Translations under genes and position numbers: made by a program | Shown here: positions 48,901 to 59,126 of the stretch, piece by piece | How positions within the stretch are numbered: position 1 is the first letter of the stretch | Layout: every line of letters starts with the position of its first letter | Notes under the pieces: generated by a model | The model's database searches: none | Told to the model about the DNA's origin: nothing | Seen by the model: only the letters and a program-made list of their open reading frames with translations | Assembly (NCBI GenBank): GCA_034687125.1 | Contig: JAQGBZ010000373.1 | Location: 1-59,126 of the forward strand | Direction of reading: 5' to 3' | Origin: Neelides folsomi | Taxonomy: Eukaryota; Arthropoda; Collembola; Neelipleona; Neelidae | DNA: 59,126 nt

Positions 48901-50036
48901 CTTCGTCTCCCCGATCTCCTTTGAACCCTTCGGAATTTTGTCCTCCTTCACCAGCTTCTCCTCGTGGACCGGGAAGACCCTCTGGCCCATCTAAACCTCT
49001 TGGGCCGGGTAATCCATAACCCCCAGGTCTTCCTACTTTCCCGTCAGTTCCATTACAACCGGGATGTCCATGATCTCCTGGTAAACCATCTCCTCCGGGT
49101 AATCCACCCCGACCAGGAACACCAATGAACCCAGGAACTCCACCGTCTCCTCGATATCCCTTTTCTCCATGAGACCCTGCGATTCCAAAATCTCCCTTTT
49201 GACCTTTAGGTCCAAAAGGCCCATCCAGCCCGATGTCTCCAGGTAAACCTTCTAACCCTTCTTGTCCAGAAATTCCTCTTTCTCCCACTTTTCCTTTATC
49301 ACCTTTACACATGCATGGGGTATAGGAGCATCCACTGCAGTCCTGTAAAAATAAAATGAATATTATAAATACATTATTATTGTAAACTTGTAACATTTAT
49401 CATTAGTTTAACACAAACAATCTTTCCATTTGTTTAAATAAATGCCTCATAAGTCCACAATACAGTATATTGCACAATGAACTTCTTTTATTTTATTAAT
49501 TGTAACGGTTCAGAGGTTCAGACCGATAGCAAACAGAAAAGCTTAAATGGAGTTCAAAAGATTTTAATGTGTTTTAAAAGAATTATCAAGTGAATATCGC
49601 ATATTGTAAGCATCTTGATGAACTTCTTGATGGTCGTTCATTATAAATGCATACATACAATATGGGAAAGAGTCTTTTGGCTCATAGTGACTGAGATCTC
49701 TTGAGGGAACGAGGGATTCTAAACATCTGCCTCTGGATTGTGTATTCACCACCGTTTATTTTACTAAGCTATTTTTAGGAGGAGGAAATAACATCTCCAC
49801 CACCCGCACCTATCAACAATAATCTCTATATATCCTCTCTAAACTATTAATATATGAATTCTATGGTATGTATAATGTCTTTGCTAAATGAAAACGAGTT
49901 AATATTGAAAACTTATTTTAATGGCGGATACAATAAAATTGAATCTTACGTTTGCAGTGCCTCCAGATAGAAATAAAGAAAAGATGACAAAGAACAAGAT
50001 GTGAAATTTGAGTGAATTCATTTCCATTCTTTTCAT
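42926..50036 (-). CDS. COL4A2-like: Collagen type IV alpha chain (alpha2-like)
   Basis: Basement-membrane network collagen. Thirteen exons, minus strand: 49950-50036, 48445-49342, 48062-48367, 47343-47978, 47003-47201, 46738-46847, 46432-46625, 45810-46302, 45615-45730, 44611-45499, 44218-44528, 43852-44119, 42926-43752 (1777 residues). A signal peptide is followed by the cysteine-rich 7S start [15 protein letters not shown], then a Gly-X-Y domain with many short interruptions typical of type IV, including several RGD triplets and an internal CAKC. The NC1 domain (about 1519-1739) has two C4 repeats, each with FTRHSQ/AIHSQ-, [19 protein letters not shown], APGSC/SPGSC- and SRCxVC-type blocks. 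[11 protein letters not shown] and [11 protein letters not shown] favour the alpha2 (Drosophila viking) type. A 35-residue tail beyond the usual NC1 end is unusual. No partner alpha1 chain lies head-to-head upstream in this window. The upstream-most in-frame ATG is chosen; another lies nine bases downstream. Confidence 0.96.
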
Positions 50037-53000
50037 ATGCACGTGCACAACACCACACGCATATTACTTCTTATTGAAAAACACAGCCAATGAACCACTT
50101 TCCTTAATTAATTAGCTTCATACTCTCTGGTATCACAATTCACAATTCTTCAAATTAAGTCTGTCTTGTAAATAAGAAGCTTTGAAGAAACTACAACAAA
50201 TTCATTCCATTTCCTCCAAACTAATCTATAATGAAGATGTTGTTAAAAGAACGGTTCAGCCCTCACTTTCCATTCCTCAAGTTTGAGAATTTAAGCCGGC
50301 TGAACAGAGAATTAAAAATGTTCTTCTTTAGTTGAAGCTTAATTCGAATGAAGCAATTTTGAAAATTGAATAATAAAAGAAGAGTAAATTGTAAACTAGA
50401 GGGACGACGAGGGTTGTTGAAGATGATAAGGAGTGTATATGTGTGTGTGTGTTGGATCTCCCTCGTAGAAGAAGGAGAAGTGAGGAAGGAGGAGAGATAA
50501 AGATAGAAATTTTTCTCTTCACTCACTTCCTCCTCTCAGATCGTCATTATGCAACTCCCTTTGAACTTAAGGGAAATCCTTCAAGGGTTCCTTTACTCCA
50601 AACAAATTTTCGCTCCCACTGCCCCACGGACATGGCAAGATCCTCTTTGAGTTATTTGAGACATGGAAAAGATTGGTGTTGAGAAGGAGCCCTAAGGGCT
50701 AATGCCCTTTTTGGGACAGATCTAGGTAAACCCTTACAATTTCACACCTTAAAAGCCTTTAAATTCATTTCTTCTATTGTGTAGCATAACCAGGTATAAG
50801 ATATGTGATGTAACTTCATAGATTTTTCGAGGGTTCAAATTCTCGAAAATTCTTGTTCCCTTCAAAATCTTCTTATTCTTTAATACGTATAATATAAGTG
50901 AAATATTGGTGAACCTACATATGTGTAACATTTACATGTTCATGTTGCATAGGACCTACTAACTTTGAATAACAATTATGAAAGCAAATAAAAAACTGTT
51001 AAAAATCAAAAATTATTGATTAAATTAGTGTCTAATTGATAATATATAAATTAACTTTAAAACGACATATTATAGAGAGAGGAATTGAAAATCATGTGAA
51101 TCATCATAGGCAGAAATATGAACCAGATGGCTTTCAACTGTAATGTTATAAGTATTTTATATAGCAGTTTGTATGAATTATTCCAATCCAATATGGATTC
51201 TTCCAAGAATTTTGCTCATATATTAAAAGTCGAAAATCTTGGAGTTTGTCTAGTATACCAACATATAGTGTATGTAGTATGTAACATATGCATGATGCAC
51301 TCAAAGTCAGATACCTACCTATATTCCAAATTTGGTGCTATGTTATGATGATGTTTGATTAATACATATTACTCTTAGACTTTTAACTACAGAATTAATA
51401 CGACGTACATACATACAGTACTCATGGTATTGTCATACCATGAGTACTGTTGGTGTATAGAACTATACCGAAAACTGATGTTTAGTAGAAGCATATGGTC
51501 GTATATATCTAATAAATATTTAATTGATTTTTAGGTTACAGTTTAGCATTTATATGGTACATATGTGAGTCAGCGTTGGTTAAAACTCTCTATGTTGACC
51601 TTTTAATCAAAGATCAGAAGCCTTGATTTTTAAGAATCTCCTTGATGTTATATAGGTCGAGATCTTTAATAAGCGGTGTGAATATTAAATTTTATTTTAA
51701 ATTTTAATTAATTAAATTACATAAAACTGCATAGCTTAAATTAACTATCAAATTAGTTATGCTGATTACCTGTAAATTAAATAAAATAGATTTTACATTT
51801 GGGACACAAATACCATTTATAAGGATTATGGAGTTTGAACAAGATGTGCATTTTAGATTTAAAATTCAAATGGTAGAAAATCAAATCGGGCCAGAGCAAA
51901 TAAATGTAGGAATATTTTATGAGGGAAGTTAGGCAAACGCCGTGATATAAATTGAATAATGGGATAGAAAAAGATGTAGTGGGTAGAGGTAATAAATGAA
52001 TTAAGCGGTTGGGGAAGTTAGGAAGCGCGAGTTGCTCATAAATACTATCAAGTGGATTGTTCTCTATTTTTCTCTATGGTTTAACGGGCCTTCGTCGGGT
52101 TTATTAATGTAATTAACAATCTTGTTTCTCTTTGTGATTAGGGGTAGTTTAGGCAGTGGAAGTTCCCTCTCCATTAAATCAAATCTTTATCCGCTTCCAT
52201 TTCGTCCGCTAAATAAATTCTCTTGCGCAGAGAAACAGCCCTTCATCCAATTATGGCTTTTACGACTCAAATTAAAGAATTAACTGTTACTAACGGAGGA
52301 AGGAGCCCGAGCTCATGAAAGGAGAATGAGACGATTACTCCACACTCAACAACGAAACCATCTAGATCAAACGACCAACCCAACTCCCTTCATAATTTCA
52401 TTTTCAAATCTCCCATTAGCCCATTAAAATTTATATTTATTCCACTATGGAAAAATCCCAAATGACAATTTATCAAAGGAGTAATTGAGATATAAATTCA
52501 TATTTGGAAATTCTGTTTAAAATTGTTTTTAATGTCCTTTAAAAATGCTCGGCGAGCTAATGGATAATATATGAATATGATTGTTCCTACTACACGGGGC
52601 TCTCATCGTTCCTTCATAATTTAGGAAGAATTAAATAGTGGATTGAAGAATGAAATCGGGAAGTTTCGTTTCTCTAGCCTGAATAATGTAATGAGGCGCT
52701 CGTTGGGCGGCTACCCGGGGGTGAGATAGTGAAATTGTGAATTGATGCTGTGAGCCTCCAAAAACCCGCCTTTCTTCGTCTCATTCTCTCCAAATTGCTT
52801 TTAAATTTACAGCTCCCCAAATCACAATCTCGGGCTAAAAGTCCCGGAGCGCACGGAGGAATTCACTCTCAGGTCACCTCTTGTTATGCCCCCACTTCCT
52901 CATCGAACAATGAATTTTGAATATCCAATCGCGTTGGCACTCCCTCTCCCAAACCCCGATACACCATCGGCGGAGAGAGAATAATTTAATAATTTCCTTT

Positions 53001-56000
53001 ACAAGATTCCCTAAACCCCCAAAATTGGTGAAAAAGCACCCACGTGTCAATTTGTTAGAGTTAAGGAGAGAATTACGGTCGTATTTGAACACTTCCGTCC
53101 TCGTCCTAGCCACACAATCATTCCTTCCGGCCCTCCCCTCGACCAACAACGCCCTCGAATGAAATCGTCCCCCCCTTTAATCGCCTTATTCAGGAGGAAA
53201 GTTCGTAAGGAGAAAAGTTGTAAAGATTCAAATGGGAATTTCCTCTCTTCCTTCTCAGACATAAATTCACCGGAAATGAAATTACACATTGGAGCGCCTA
53301 TTATTCTCCATCTCCTTTCGCCTTCTTCCCGCTTTCCTCCAACACTTGAGAAAATCTTCCTCTACTTCATTCTAATATCATTTCCTCGGTTTGGAAATAT
53401 TCGATCCATTTACAAATATTAACTTCCAGTTATGGCACCCATCTTTCTCTTTTTATGCAATTGATGCTCAAATGGTGGAAAATGCCCAAAATTGTCCTTG
53501 TTGCTGCGATCATTCCACTGAATGAAATCTTTATTGCTCAACAATAAAGAAAAATCAAATCATCTGGTTTTGTATAGACCAGTATTAGCAGACGACAAAG
53601 ATTTAAATATGAATGTTTACATTTAGTCTTTGATGCAATGCTGAAGAATAAATAAAAATAAATTAGAGAGTTAAAGTAGAATAAGAGAATAGAGGTACAA
53701 ATTGGATTAGGAATTGAGTTGTGTAGAATTAATAGAAATAAGGATTAGATAATTCAAACGGTTGATTTGTGAATTGGGGGTGGTGAGTGTTGTTTGATTC
53801 CATTCCCCTCTCAATTCAATTACGATCTCCCAACTGGAGCCAAATTAATGAGTAATTAAATCAACATCTCCCCACCAGCCTTTTCTGCCCCATATTTATT
53901 CATTAATCCCCCACCACCCAATACTTGATTATCATTTATGGCTCTCGCGCAATCCTCCGCATTGCATGACAATAAACCCCCGCCAATTTATCCAAATATT
54001 AAATTTACTTAATTAAATTACTTATTAATTAATTAATTGTAAATTGCTCTCCTATATATTCATATTATACACTAAAATATAAATACATAAGATTGTATAT
54101 TTATATGTATGCCTGTTTTAGTAGGTTTGGAGGTTGGGATAAAAGCATGGGATAGATTGCATCTTACAAACGATGTTACTTCGTCTAACGAGAGATTAAT
54201 AAAGAAGGGAAAATTAATTAAGGAGAAGTACATTTATGAGGAGAGTAGGGAAATTAGTGGGGGATTACATAGGGTAGTTGAGCTCGCAGTAAAACGTGTA
54301 TATCCTCTTGTAATGAATGGGGGCTGTCCTTAATGGCAGGAGATGCTGCCCGTATGGATCCGCCCGAACATCAACTCCTGAAGAATATTATTAAGTTACG
54401 AGTTTATTCGGGGGAGACTGTTGAGTCGGGGGAAGGAGACTCGAATGAGATTTCCGTGAGGATTTAATGAGGGAAGAAGCTCATAAGACTCCCGGGTAAT
54501 TGAGAACTTCCTCGCTAATTTCATTAATAGCCGAGATTAAATGAGGCGGAGGTTCTCATCCTCCATCCATATTCCTTAATTTCTCTCCCGCCCCTCCCCT
54601 CTTCTTTCCACACCCTCCGGTTTATGATTTTAAAATGCATCTCACTAACTCACTTCAACTCTCACACTCTCTTTTTAATAAACTTTAATAGCCTCAGCTC
54701 ATTCTACATTACTAACCAAAAGAACTTTGGGAATTGAAATGATGGTTGAATGGATTTCCAAGGCGGATGGGGAAAAGAAGAGAAGTGATTCATCAAAGAC
54801 ATTGTCTCATGATCCTGAACAAGTTGACAAAGACAGAGGAATAAACCCAACAATTCCACTCGTATCCATCTTCTAATTTGATTGTAAAAGATCTTTAACG
54901 TCGTTTAATCATCCGCCCTTTCTCGTTACTATCAATTTTCTTACATTGAGGTAAAACTCTCTAAATCCCCTGCGACATCTGCATGACGCATCAAAATAAA
55001 TATAAGAAATGAAAGGAATAATGAAGAAAGCTAAATGCTCATACATTAAATACGAGTATAATAATTACACAATAGTTTAATCTTGATAATTAAAGAGAAT
55101 AAATATTCACAACAATGATAATAAAACAATAAAGAACTTAATTAAGTTGCAAAGCTATTTGAAAATATCTCAAAGATTAAAGGACTTTCTTTGGAGAAAG
55201 CATTATATTATTAGGAGGTATTTAATATTCTTGAGGAGATCGATGGACAACGTAATTGGATATGGAAATAAAAGAGCGAAGGGACGGGGTCCTCGGAAGT
55301 GAGATGTGCAAGACGTGTGAAGGAATAAGACCGTGATTTGGGATCCCTTGTTGACTTTCTCGTAATTCTAATTGGATGAAGCGGGAGTCTCGCTACCGTT
55401 TCCGCCGACTCGGAATTACTCTGAATTAGCATTAGGGGTCCGAGGCCTCCCCCTTTCACAATTTACATGAGGAGGAAGTCGTAATCCCATTACCATCCTC
55501 CCACCAATGTTGACTCCTCAATTTCCTCCTCTCTGCAAAAATCTCCCTAATGAGCCAATCGGAGTATAGTATAAGGGAAATTAAGAAATACCATAAGTTT
55601 GCACTTCCCATTTTCATATCATTCAATATCTAATTCCCCTTCTATCACACGAACTTCCTCAGCCCTGAATGTAAATCTATCCTTGTCATTTCAAAGACTT
55701 CTTAAATAACTATAATTTTTACCCTTCAGCTTCATTTGAATGGTCCTTCTATGAACCTTAATTAAATTAACCATTAAACTCAAACGAATAATTTAAGCTT
55801 AATTGAGTTCTGGGAGGTTTTAATGGGGAATAAATATATGAGGTGATTGATGACCGATGGTCATCTATCAAGGATATATAAATAATTCGAGGGGTAATTG
55901 TTAGTGAGGAATGAGGGAGGTTAAAAGGGGAGATCGTCTTCCGGTGTTTATAGATGAGGGGAATTGGAGTTGGCTGGTGGTCAGTGGTTTTGATTCCGCC

Positions 56001-56640
56001 CACGTTCTCCTTCCCGTTTTGAGGGAGACAAGTGGGGCCATCGTAAGCGTCAGGTTAGGTTGCCGGGTAATGGAATAAGTGCCGAACCCCTTCACATTCC
56101 ATTCCCTGGTCAGGAGGATTCGGTGGGAAGTGGGCCCAGTGGAGTCTCCGAACACACTGGCCGAAACGAAACTCGCCTCATCCCTTACACCTCCACTCTC
56201 ATTTTTCCCCATTACGCCCATATTAAATGCCATGATGCTAACTCATCCTATCTCGTACGCCTCCTTCAATACCGGTCCCTAAAGGATCCACTAATGTGAG
56301 AACGTATAAATCATTCAATGAATGACTTTCATGCCTCAATGTTCCTCAGTATAATAATTTATATCATAGTTCAATTACACCTTCACTTTCAACTATCCCT
56401 CATTTTACTATTTAATCTTTGTAATCAAGTACCTACTATCACTAATGTTGAAATATACCATACATAATAATATTATGTAAATCACAGCTCAACACGAAAT
56501 ATTGTACTAAAATGAACTAAATTATTTTCTTGAATATAATAATATTAAATACAATAGAAAAACGGCGTTTCAATTGATGTTTAAGATTCGATTGTGAAGG
56601 GTGAGGTAAAGTGAATGGAAAGTGGCTGGGTGGTTGGTCA
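50037..56640. other. 6.6 kb gene desert between collagen IV and the next gene
   Basis: No gene recognised. The left end must hold the collagen promoter; a (GT)n run lies at about 50440-50455. A perfect 16-bp-arm hairpin sits at 51415-51450. From about 51.9 kb rightwards the sequence alternates AT-rich stretches with G+C-richer, purine- or pyrimidine-biased islands (for example 52.7-53.4, 54.2-54.6, 55.9-56.3 kb). These islands have open frames on both strands without similarity to known proteins; their density next to a probable regulator gene suggests cis-regulatory DNA. Confidence 0.4.
51415..51450. repeat. Perfect 16-bp inverted repeat, 4-base loop
   Basis: Arms ACAGTACTCATGGTAT and ATACCATGAGTACTGT are exact reverse complements around the loop TGTC. 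No flanking terminator-like run or duplication is visible. It is an isolated structure in non-coding DNA. Confidence 0.9.
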
Positions 56641-56653
56641 AGTGGTGAAGAAG

Positions 56654-56663
56654 TATTTAAAAG
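56654..56663 (+). promoter_or_regulatory. TATA-like element TATTTAAAAG
   Basis: TATA-like box followed by a G+C-rich stretch (about 56680-56720) where initiation would be expected, then a 5' UTR exon ending at the donor AAAG/GTAAAT at 56874/56875. Supports a promoter for the gene starting at 57046. Confidence 0.4.
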
Positions 56664-56689
56664 GGGAGTGTTAATTTAAGGAGGCGCAT

Positions 56690-57301
56690 GGGCGCGGTGA
56701 GTTGGTTTGTCCCAAATCCGAGAATCGGATTCATAAGGGCCAACCCTCCGACTCTTCAAGCACTAACAACTCAACGGTTCTTTCTTCCCCTTCCTCATCT
56801 TAGCTCACCCCATCCACTTTCACTCTCCACTTTCTATTCACATTTACCCTGATCAAGATTACATCTTTTTAAAGGTAAATCAAACCCTAACAAATATAAC
56901 TATTCTTAATAAAACCGAAAACATTAAACCGAAACGAGTCATCAAATTGCAAGACTGATTCTTATTTTACAAAAAATTAACTTTACGAACTTGACATGCG
57001 AATAAGATAAGAATTTGTTTACCATCAAAAAATAATTACAGAGAAATGGAAAAATTGACAGAATTTGTTACAAACTCTTTCGTTGATAAAGACAGTCTGA
57101 GTGTTTCGGCTGCTTTGTTAGCATTAGGAAAACAAAGCCCTAAATCTGAACCTTGTTCTCCTCAACCTGACGAAGAACTGTTGAATGGAGATTCCTCGGA
57201 TTCCGACGTTCCCTCACAAGAAGCAAAAAGAAGGAAAATCATCAACAATAACAATGACGAAACTCAAGTTCAAGATGAATCACAGCACGAAAGAGAAAAA
57301 G
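56690..57301 (+). CDS. 5' exons of an unrecognised, probably nuclear regulator (partial)
   Basis: A non-coding first exon (start about 56690, end 56874) is followed by a 167-bp intron with acceptor ttacag at 57041 and a coding exon 57042-57301. Its ATG (57046) is in good context (GAAATGG). It codes for 85 residues plus one base (MEKLTEFVTNSFVDKDSLSV...) and ends at a consensus donor GTAAGA. The peptide has a hydrophobic helix-like run VSAALLALGKQ, a Ser-Pro stretch SPKSEPCSPQPDEE, an acidic serine patch and a basic nuclear-localisation-like EAKRRK. This is the composition of a transcription factor N-terminus (KLF-type and other families have similar short helices), but I cannot assign a family. 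The remaining exons lie beyond the window or in the AT-rich DNA to the right. Confidence 0.6.
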
Positions 57302-59126
57302 GTAAGATAATTTGATTCTACATTTTATAAGTATTGTATTACATTTGCTTAATTTTGAATTTATTATAAACAAAATTTTTTTATAAATAACTGTACATGT
57401 AGATATTTATAATAGATACTTTGGAACAATTTAATAATTAAACTATGATAATTACATTAAGAGTAAGAGTACTAACAAGAAGTTGTTAGTTTATTGTTAG
57501 TTCTCAATTATCTACAAGGTTGCTGGTATGATAAGAAGTATAAAATTTTTATGCCTTAAAACTACAAATTTGAAGATAGTGCACGAGAAATGAAATTAGA
57601 AAATAAATAATATAGAAGGAGAGAAAAAGCCATTAGGGTAATAAACTGCCAACGGGCTTAATTTCAATTAATTAAAAGTCATCAAAAAGTTTTGTATAGG
57701 AGCTATATGTAATACACCGGGGTATGTATACATTTATGTTTGGATTCCCTCCCCGAAACTTTCTTTCTTTAATCCGCGAAACCTACTCTCAACTTGGGGA
57801 GAGATGGTTTAAATACGCTCAGAGCAACACACATTTTAATTTTAGTGAGAGGAGTGAAAATCTTCCAAGAGCCCCTCTTAATTACCCAAATGAATCCCCT
57901 AATTGTTCTTATGCTGAGTCCTGATGAATAAAATTCTACCTCCAACCCCGTCTCTTCCGGATATGATGAAGCGACACGGGAAGGAAAGGGAGCGGGGAGA
58001 GGTCAATGAAAAATGCTTCAATTAAGTAATCTCCTCTTGATTTCTTTGGGGGCCTTGTGAGCCATCCATAAAGGGCGAATCTCCTCCGCTCCTCACATTC
58101 CTCTCTCACAGAGTATGAAATCCCCCCGTGTGGATCTAATAAATTCATTAGGAACAACTGGCTACGAGCAAATTCGCCCTTATCTCCCAAATCCCTTAAT
58201 ACTCTCGCACATTTGAATACGGCCCTTCATGAGTGAGCTTGGGGGTCATTAAGTAATATATTAGCTCCTTTAATTCTCTCGGTTAATCCTTCCTAGTTCA
58301 GTTTAAAGGAACTAAAACTAATTAATTACACATCATCAAAGGCTGATAAACAATTTACAAATTAGCTAATTGAATTAATTTTTATTGAGAGATTAGTCTA
58401 ACATGTCCAATTAATTAACGCTGATTGCAAATAACAATTTATACAAATATCCTATGGCTTAACTAAATAATCCCAATTGGATCCTCTTTAATATTCTAAT
58501 GCAAGAGAGTGTGAAATGGTAAAGAAATGAAGGTTTGAAATTCATTTGAATGAGTGTTAAAGCGTAATTGAGTCAAATGAATGAAAAGAGAGTATCAATA
58601 AAGTAGGTGATGAGGGGCGTAAGTGGGTTTGAATGGGCGGGGTTAAGGAGCTTAAGGTTTCGGATAATTCGGATCCCTGGTGCGGGCCTCATTGTTCATT
58701 GTCATGGGTCCCGGGAGAGGAGGGGAGACGCCTTCCACTCTCAGACCCTTCAATTTGGGAAATTGAACACTGTCTTCTAATACGTGTTAAGGTCCCTTTC
58801 ATTCGCATAATGGAATTAAATGGTCCTTGGCCAATCTGGGCCTGAGAGACAGCGGAACTAGACTGCATCTCTTAATAACACCCCCAAGACCATCCGAGCT
58901 CAAACCTTAATTTGATTAAATCTTTCCCCTCACAACCCCCCTTTTCCAATTAATTACAGAAAGATGAGAGATAGAGACGGAGACACTTTCACTCACAAAC
59001 CTCAGCGATTAACCTTTTTAACACCACATTTCTTCTCGTTCATCCTAATTCATTTTCCATATATGGCATTACAATAACATACAACTATTAACCAATGGTT
59101 TGCTTATATAATCCGAATTTTACCTG
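57302..59126. other. Intron or downstream DNA of the last gene
   Basis: 1.8 kb without a recognisable exon, probably the start of a long first coding intron. G+C-richer islands at about 57.9-58.2 and 58.6-58.85 kb alternate with AT-rich sequence. The last bases (ttttacctg) would be a minus-strand splice donor CAG/GTAAAA, but nothing is visible of the exon it would end. Confidence 0.35.

Noticed and set aside
54018..54036. TTAATTAATTAATTG palindromic run
   Set aside because: Simple AT repeat typical of this background; not evidence of a specific element.
55901..56299. Overlapping open frames of 110, 79 and 67 codons on both strands
   Set aside because: Frames on both strands in the same G+C-rich island indicate lack of stops by composition; more likely regulatory DNA.
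59118..59126. Minus-strand splice donor at the window edge
   Set aside because: Only the CAG/GTAAAA pattern is visible; the exon it would end lies outside the window.

Overview
The window is animal nuclear DNA: AT-rich, with protein genes cut by short GT-AG introns (mostly 50 to 250 bp) and long non-coding tracts. Gene content (type IV collagen with a C4/NC1 domain, a chymotrypsin-fold serine protease, collybistin/Asef-type RhoGEF, type II diacylglycerol kinase, TTC19, ZRSR) points to a bilaterian invertebrate. An arthropod is my best guess; I cannot name the species. I resolved twelve multi- or single-exon genes by matching reading frame, splice phase and remembered family sequence; exon lists are in each entry, and every join I list keeps frame.

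Layout. 0.7-6.6 kb is a compact housekeeping cluster: COX11 (-) and DPH1 (+) share a divergent promoter, DPH1 and PSMG4 (-) converge within 71 bp, then the U2AF35-related splicing factor ZRSR (-). 6.6-8.6 kb is gene-free, with a possible LTR remnant. 8.6-16.2 kb holds a complete 21-exon type II diacylglycerol kinase (DGK delta/eta/kappa class, -). 19.1-24.6 kb has TTC19 (-) divergent from a UBXN11-like SEP/UBX gene (+), followed after only 50 bp by an unrecognised single-exon ORF (+). 25.0-32.9 kb is a DH-PH RhoGEF (-) with two phase-compatible alternative first coding exons and a TA-flanked MITE in one intron. 32.9-37.1 kb is a gene desert. 37.2-42.2 kb carries a trypsin-like protease (-), SEC11 (+) and GNL2/NOG2 (-). 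42.9-50.0 kb is a full-length collagen IV alpha2-like chain (-). 50.0-59.1 kb is mostly non-coding, apart from the promoter, 5' UTR exon and first coding exon of an unrecognised, probably nuclear, regulator (+).

Functionally there is no single pathway. Housekeeping genes (COX assembly, diphthamide synthesis, proteasome assembly, splicing, signal peptidase, 60S biogenesis, complex III maintenance) sit in compact divergent or convergent pairs. Signalling and matrix genes (DGK, RhoGEF, collagen IV, the final regulator) have larger introns or large flanking non-coding DNA. I saw no CRISPR array, operon of bacterial type, tRNA or rRNA. The most interesting items are the orphan ORF packed behind UBXN11, the alternative RhoGEF N-terminus, the collagen IV C-terminal extension, the MITE, two perfect palindromes in the deserts and an Iwr1-like fragment at 42.5-42.8 kb.
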